This document shows positions 58,663 to 64,000 of a DNA stretch of 64,000 nt, piece by piece. Made by a program: the position numbers and the translations under genes. Numbering within the stretch: position 1 is the stretch's first letter; every line of letters begins with the position of its first letter. Location of the stretch: the NCBI RefSeq assembly GCF_018294505.1, contig NC_057807.1, forward strand, positions 141,474,461 through 141,538,460. The letters are read 5' to 3'. The notes beneath the pieces were generated by a model that was given only the letters and a program-made list of their open reading frames with translations, did no database searches and had not been told where the DNA came from. This DNA comes from Triticum aestivum. Lineage: Eukaryota > Streptophyta > Magnoliopsida > Poales > Poaceae.

Positions 58663-59735
58663 ATGCCACCGAAGAAGAAGGCTTCGGAGGCAGCGGTTCC
58701 GTCCGTGTCGATCCCGCCACCACCGGAGCAAGCGGGCGGTGGGGTTGACGCTGGCGGAAGAACGGGCATCGACGAGGGTGCTCACAGTGCTGCCAAGTCC
58801 AAAGACAAGGCCGCGCAGACCTCGGCGTCCGTATGCGCACCGCGCACATCTCAGGAGGCGCGGGACCAACAGCGTCATGGTATTCACAGTGCCATACGCT
58901 TGTTGGGCCAAGATCAAGCTGGTGGATCTCTCAGAGTTCAAGACCAGCATGCACGCCAGCATGCTGGCCCGAGGGAGGCCTGGTCGCCTGGGCGGGATAC
59001 TGCTCCTTCTAACATAGTTAGAAGTCCGAGCATATCCTGCTCCTCGCACCGCTCGCCTCTGCCGCCCACCACTCCAGCAGAAGCTTTGGCGCGAGCTCAA
59101 CTGCTCCTGGATTACCCTCGGATGGTGGACAAGACCGACGAGTGGAGGGCCACTATTCAGAGTCTCATTGGCTTCACCAACGGCGACACTGCGCGGCAAC
59201 CAAGCACTTCGCTGCCGCGGCAAGACTGCCGGACGCGAACCAATGGTGACAAGACAGATGGAGGTGCAACCACTATGCATTCTCCTCCCCGAAGGCCAAG
59301 ATCGCCGACTCGTCGGATCCACCCCGACAGCGACTCCACCGCGTCATTGGATCCACGAGCTCGTCGCGATCAGCGCCAAGTTCTTCACGAATGACAGCAA
59401 GAGGACGCTCGTACTCGCATCGAGCGCCGAAGAGAAGCGCGACGTAAATCTGACCAGCGCGCTGGGCCCTCTGTCGACATGCATGCGCCAGGGGAACCAG
59501 GTGACTTGCCGTACGCGGTAGGTTACCCTGCGTTCACTCGTGAGCTGCGGCAAATCCAGTGGCCCAGCAAGAAGAACTTCAAACCAGACGTACCAGAGAA
59601 GTACGACGGCAAGTCGCATCCGTCGGAGTTCCTCAGCATCTACACCATCGCGGTGCAGGCTGCCGGGGGACGAGACGACAAGATCCTTGCCAACTACTTC
59701 CGCTGGTGCTCAAGCCCAACATCAGATCCTAGCTC
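58663..59735 (+). pseudogene. G3 gag, N-terminal part, frameshifted
   Basis: The probable start is ATG at 58663 (MPPKKKASEAAVPSV). The first frame runs to 59394 but only parts look genuine (TPAEALARAQLLLDYPRMV, EWRATIQSLIGFTNGD). The region 59395-59478 has stops. From 59479 the gag core appears (RQIQWPSKKNFKPDVPEKYD, SHPSEFLSIYTIAVQAAGG) until about 59700, where one C is missing from a run (NYF-P expected) and the frame shifts. A TAG at 59731 (expected Trp) stands just after that. Confidence 0.75.
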
Positions 59736-61451
59736 ATGCACTTGCCGGACAACTCCATCTCCTCTTGGGCAGATCTATGCCATCAGTATGTCGGCGCCTT
59801 TACAGGCGGCCACAAGCCTCATGGCCAAGAAAGCGATCTTCATCTGCTCGCCCGGAAGGAAGGAGAGCCCCTGCGAAAGTATATTCAGAGATTTAGCCGT
59901 GTACAGCACAACATCCCAGACGTCCACCCTGCCGCAGTCATCAGCGCGTTCCATCAGAACATGCGAAACCGCAGGATGCGGGAGGAGATGGCGATGTGCA
60001 AGATCAGAGACGTCAGCGAGCTATATGCCCTGGCTGACAAGTGCGCACGTGCTGAAGAGGGGAGGAGGTTCCCCGGAGAGAATACAGGAGCAGGAGGATC
60101 TGACAGTGAGGATGCTGCCCCGGCAAAGAAAGGCCGGTGGCGGAACAACAGGAAGAAAAAGGGCAGAGAAGTGCTAGCTGTTGAGCAGTCCGGCAACGGA
60201 GGTGCCGCCAATAAAGCTAAAGCTGGTGGATCCGGCAAGGAGACTCAGGCTGTGGCGGCCACCGACAAGCAGGACGGCTCCGGCAAGCATTACTGCAAGA
60301 TCCACCGCACCAAGGGTCATGACCTCCAGAGCTGCAAGAAGGTCGAGCAGCTTGTTGAGCAGCAGAAAGCTGAGTACGAGCGGTGCGACAAGGAGAAGGC
60401 CCAGGAAGGTGCTGGAGGAGCCGGCAAGAAACGTCCCGGCCGAGGAGGACGCCGTGGCAAGGCCAAGCAGCGGCAAGGAGACAGACCTCCTCGCGGCCGC
60501 GACAAGGATGAAGATGAAGACGACGATGAAGACTTGGATGATGATGAGGCCGATGAGCAGGAGTTTCAGAAAGCCACAGAGGTCCTGTGTGTTGACGGTG
60601 GTGCTTCTCTGCATACTTCACACCGCCAGCTCAAGCAGTGGATGCAGGAAGTTAATGCAGCAGAACCATCCGTAGAGTCACGCAAGCCTCTGAAATGGTC
60701 CAGCACGCCTATCATCTTTGATATTGAGGACCACCCTGATCGCATAACTGCGGTTGGGTGCTTGCTGATGTTGGTTTCACCAACTATCCGCAACCTCAAG
60801 GTCACAAAGATGCTAGTTGACGGCGGAGCCGGCTTGAACCTGATCTCCTCCGCGGTACTCCAGAAACATCAGATCCCTGACAGCGAGCTCGAAGAAACCG
60901 ACACATTCCAAGGAATCAACCCGGGAAGGAGCAAGCCGAAGGGAAAGATCACGTTGCCGGTCACATTTGGCAGCGAGTTGAACTTCAGAACTGAGAGGGT
61001 TACTTTTGACGTTGCTGATTTTCCATTGCCCTACAATGGGATACTCGGCCGCCCAGCACTCGCCAAGTTCATGGCAGCCTCTCACTATGCATACAACATG
61101 CTGAAGATGCCAGGCCCGATAAGTGTCATCTCTGTTCCTAGTGACAAGAAGGATGCTCTTATCTGCGCCGACAAGATCTACCGGGAAGCAGCAGCCGCAA
61201 CAGATCGCAGATCACTTGCCGCTGAAGCTCCCGGGGGGAAGAAGAAGACCAAGTCCGGCAAGAGATCTGATGCCCACTCCGGCAAGCGCACCTCTTCGGA
61301 GTGCTGCGCTACCGTCGAGGACGCGCCATCGAGCTCCACCGGCAAGTGTAAGAAGACGATGGCAGCTCCACCAGAGACCAAGAAGGTGTCCGCCAAGGAG
61401 GACAGTACTGGTGGTACTTTTACCATCAGTGCCACTCTTGACCCTAAATAG
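59736..61451 (+). pseudogene. G3 gag C-terminal part and aspartic protease
   Basis: A 571-codon open stretch. It starts in the gag core (SSWADLCHQYVGAFTGGH, EPLRKYIQRFSRVQHNIPDV), then an Arg/Lys-rich region with Gly-Lys repeats, the finger CKIHRTKGHDLQSC (C-X2-H-X4-H-X4-C, second Cys replaced by His), an acidic run (EDEDDDEDLDDDEADE) and the protease (KMLVDGGAGLNLISSAVL, YNGILGRPAL). An upstream VDGGASLHTS resembles the active-site motif but sits in the linker. It ends at TAG 61449 (LDPK-stop-ESAL). The Met at 59736 is internal. Confidence 0.85.
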
Positions 61452-63149
61452 GAAAGCGCGCTCATTACTTTCCTGCGGGCGAACGTCGACGTGTTTGCAT
61501 GGCAACCGTCTGATATCCCCGGTGTTCCCAGGAAAGTAATTGAGCACCACCTAGCCGTTTGTCCTCATGCACGGCCCGTCAAGCAGAAAGTCAGGAAGCA
61601 AGCATTGGAGCGCCAATAGTTCATTGCAGAAGAAATCAAGAAGTTGGAAGCAGCAGGCCTTGTCAGAGGAGTGCTCCATCCTACGTGGTTGGCCAATCCT
61701 GTAGTCGTGCGCAAGGCCAACGGGAAATGGAGGCTTTGTATAGACTTTACCGATGTCAATAAAGCTTGTCCCAAAGATCCATTTCCCTTGTCGCGCATTG
61801 ACTAGATTGTTGACTCCATAGCCGGATGTGATTTGCTTTCATTTCTTGATGCATACTCAGGATACCATCAGATCTTCATGGCAGAAGAGGATGAGGAGAA
61901 AACCGCATTCATCACCCCATGTGGCACATACTGTTTCGTACGGATGCCCTTCGGGTTAAAGAATGCTGGTTCAACATTTGCAAGAGTAGTCCATGTCGCT
62001 TTTGAGCCACAGATACACAGAAATGTGGAAGCCTACATGGATGATATAGTGGTCAAGAGCAAAGACAAGGCGACCCTGATTCAAGATTTAGACGAAACCT
62101 TTGCAAATTTGCGCAAGATCAACCTCAAGCTTAATCCCGAGAAGTGCGTTTTTGGAGTTCCTTCCGGCAAGCTTCTCGGGTTCTTCGTGTCTCAGCGGGG
62201 AATTGAAGCCAATCCAGACAAGATCAAGGCCATCGAGCAGATTGAAGCACCGAAGCGCGTCAAGGATGTACGAAGGTTTGCCGGTTGCGTGGCTGCTCTC
62301 AGTAGGTTTATCTCTAAGTCTGCTGAGCGCGCCCTGCCGTTTTTCAAAATATTGAAAAAGGCAGGTCCAATGAAATGGACTCCGAAAGCGGAGGCTGCGC
62401 TGCAGGACTTGAAGAGGTACCTGTCTTCCACTCAAATACTTGTCGCACCTAGTCCACAAGAGAAGTTGTTGTTGTATCTGGCGGCAACCAATCAAGTGGT
62501 TAGTGCTGCGTTAGTGGCGGAGAGGGAGGCGGATGATGAGCCAGCAACCACGACAGATGCATCCAGCGACAAGCAGATGGCTTCGCCGACAAGCTCTGGT
62601 CCCGACAAAGATGGATCTGCGCAGGCATGCAAGGAGGTGCAGAAGAAAATGGTGCAGCGCCCAGTTTACTTTGTCAGTTCCCTTCTGCAGGGGGCTAGGT
62701 CAAGGTACTCTGGCGTGCAGAAATTGCTTTTCGGCCTTCTCATGGCCTCGAGAAAGCTGCGCCATTACTTCCAAGCACATAAGATCACAGTTGTCACTCG
62801 CTTTTCGCTGAAGAGGATACTACAGAATCCAGAAGCAACAGGCAGGATTGTCGAGTGGGCACTGGAACTGTCAAGCTTTGGCCTCAAGTTTGAGAGCACT
62901 TCAACTATCCAAAGCAGAGCATTGGCAGAGTTCATAGCAGAGTGGACGCCAACACCAGATGAAGAAATTCCAGAAACGAGCATGCCCGTCAAGGAGGCAA
63001 GCAAAGAGTGGTTGATGTACTTTGATGGCGCCTTCTCGCTGCAAGGCGCCGGTGCTGGCGTGCTGCTTGTCGCACCCACCGGAGAGCACCTCAAGTACGT
63101 AGTCCAGATGCACTTTCCCAAGGAGCAAGCAACAAACAATACTGCATAG
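61452..63149 (+). pseudogene. G3 reverse transcriptase and RNase H
   Basis: Same frame, with TAG at 61449, 61617 and 61803. Blocks: DVFAWQPSDIPGVPR, KWRLCIDFTDVNKACPKD, LSFLDAYSGYHQIFM, FVRMPFGLKNAGSTF and catalytic YMDDIVVKSK (about 62033). RNase H follows (VVSAALVAERE, PVYFVSSLL, LFGLLMASRKLRHYF). An unusual 40-residue Asp/Ser/Thr-rich segment is inserted between AERE and VQRPVYF (about 62526-62660). The second RNase H begins near 63009 (MYFDGAFSLQGAGAG). The stretch ends with TAG at 63147 (NTA-stop-YEG, expected Glu). Confidence 0.9.
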
Positions 63150-63830
63150 TATGAAGGATTGCTTGCCGGCCTCAGAATCGCAGCAGACCTTGGGATCAAG
63201 AAGCTCATTGTCAGGGGTGACTCGCAGCTTGTCGTCCGCCAAGTGAACAAGAGTTATCAGAGTCCGTTGATGGAAGCTTACGTTGATGAAGTGAGAAAGC
63301 TAGAAGAGCACTTTGACGGCCTACAGATGGAACATGTTCCAAGAGCTCATAACGACATTGCTGATGGCTTATCAAAGTGTGCCACACTAAAGTTACCTGT
63401 GGAACCAGGGATCTTCGTGCTCAAGCTGACTCAACCATCTGTTACACCATCAACTGGACAGACCAAGAAAAGGAAGTTGATTTCTGGCGACTACTTTCCG
63501 GCAGAGCTCCCCGAAGCCGCCGCCAAGAAGGCCCCCAAGATCAACGCCCAGAGTGCTGAGGAGCAATCTGCTCCGGCGTGCCCTAGGGTTTGTTCCGTTG
63601 AAGCAGACGCTCCCGACAAGTTCTGCCCCGGCAAGCTTGCTAGGGAACGTCAAGCTCCGGCTGGGCCGCCCACCCTTGCCGTGGAAGCGGATGTTCCCGC
63701 AGCAGCAGATGTGCCTTTAGTCCTTGTTGACGAGCCGCAAGCTCCGGCATGGGCACAGCAAATTGTCCGTTTCCTTCAAACAGGAGAACTTCCCGAAGAG
63801 CAAGAAGAAGCGGAAAGAGTAGCCCGGTAG
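63150..63830 (+). pseudogene. G3 second RNase H (C-terminal half) and linker
   Basis: Continues the frame: YEGLLAGLRIAADLGIK, VRGDSQLVVRQVNKSY and HVPRAHNDIADGLSKCA complete the second RNase H. A long Ala/Pro/Glu-rich low-complexity linker follows (about 63420-63800), ending EEQEEAERVAR-TAG at 63828-63830. The linker contains KKRK and a CPGKLAR octamer copy. Confidence 0.85.
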
Positions 63831-64000
63831 TCAAGTATGTACAAGTTTGTCGGCAACACACTGTACAGAATAAGACTCAACGGTGTGAAATTGAAGTGTA
63901 TTCGCCGGGAAGATGGACAACAGCTGTTGGCAGAGATTCATGGAGGCATATGTGGTCACCACATTGGTGCAAGAGCACTTGCCGGCAAAGCATTCCGGCA
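63831..64000 (+). pseudogene. G3 integrase N-terminus (cut by window)
   Basis: After the TAG, the same frame reads KFVGNTLYRIRLNGVKLKCI, then LLAEIHGGICGHHIGARALA, the start of the HHCC zinc finger. The catalytic core is outside the window. Confidence 0.8.

Larger units (their letters stand above)
57628..64000 (+). mobile_element. Gypsy (Tat-like) element G3, 5' part, truncated by window end
   Basis: 5' LTR (57628-58574), primer site, gag, protease, RT, RNase H, second RNase H, and the start of integrase at the window end. The left target duplication should be GGTTG (57623-57627). The second RNase H and the gag finger CKIHRTKGHDLQSC place it in the Tat lineage, as for F, but it is a different family. 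Six in-frame TAG codons and gag frameshifts make it non-functional. The octamer CCGGCAAG recurs throughout. Confidence 0.9.

Noticed and set aside
1..64000. Host genes, tRNA, rRNA, CRISPR or prophage-like content
   Set aside because: Every stretch with coding signal is assignable to a retroelement, no cloverleaf or rRNA sequence was recognised, and repeats are LTRs or short internal repeats without spacer structure.

Overview
The window is repetitive DNA from a large-genome grass, most likely a Triticeae species (wheat, Aegilops or relatives). The evidence is a BARE/WIS/Angela-type copia LTR, Athila-type gypsy LTRs beginning TGATACGTCTCC, Tat-lineage gypsy elements with a second RNase H domain, and long-LTR elements beginning TGTAAC with an initiator-Met tRNA primer site. 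I see no host gene, rRNA, tRNA or CRISPR array. Family names were assigned by recall and are tentative; structures, coordinates and target-site duplications (TSDs) were read directly.

Nearly the whole window is one stack of LTR retrotransposons inserted into each other. The base is element M, a minus-strand Athila-type element (17911-52323, both LTRs broken). On its left, the plus-strand Athila relative W (to 17905) sits in M's 3' LTR. W is broken by G1, a gypsy element whose 3' LTR ends at 12380, and G1 is broken by a minus-strand copia element whose 5' LTR ends at 6723. In the centre, M's single ORF is split by element B (21153-51924, TSD TTCTT). B is a long-LTR element with only a gag-like ORF. 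B's 5' LTR is split by element C (22088-33245, TSD CCGCC/CTGCC) and B's interior by element F (35975-45760, TSD ATCAC). On its right, M's 5' LTR is broken by a fragment of another Athila-type LTR (N0, 52324-52531), which is broken by minus-strand element N1 (52532-57627), which is broken by plus-strand gypsy element G3 (57628 to the window end).

Coding content belongs to the elements and all of it is damaged. The copia gag-pol has two stops. F has gag-pol with an intact RT YVDD motif and integrase DDE triad, several stops and one poly-C frameshift. G3 has gag-PR-RT-RH with six in-frame TAG codons. F and G1 each also carry an intron-containing gene on the strand opposite gag-pol, between pol and the 3' LTR. 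Its N-terminal part resembles the plant 'putative gypsy type transposon' domain, followed by basic and coiled-coil segments.

There is no new cellular system here. The observations most worth following are: B's gag-only ORF with a multi-zinc-knuckle array; M's one-ORF organisation; antisense genes in two elements; hairpins that repeat the polypurine tract in three Athila copies; a protein-like block shared by W and C; three TGACRTCA boxes at exactly 11-bp spacing next to the TATA-like box of C; and strong enrichment of an 8-mer in G3.
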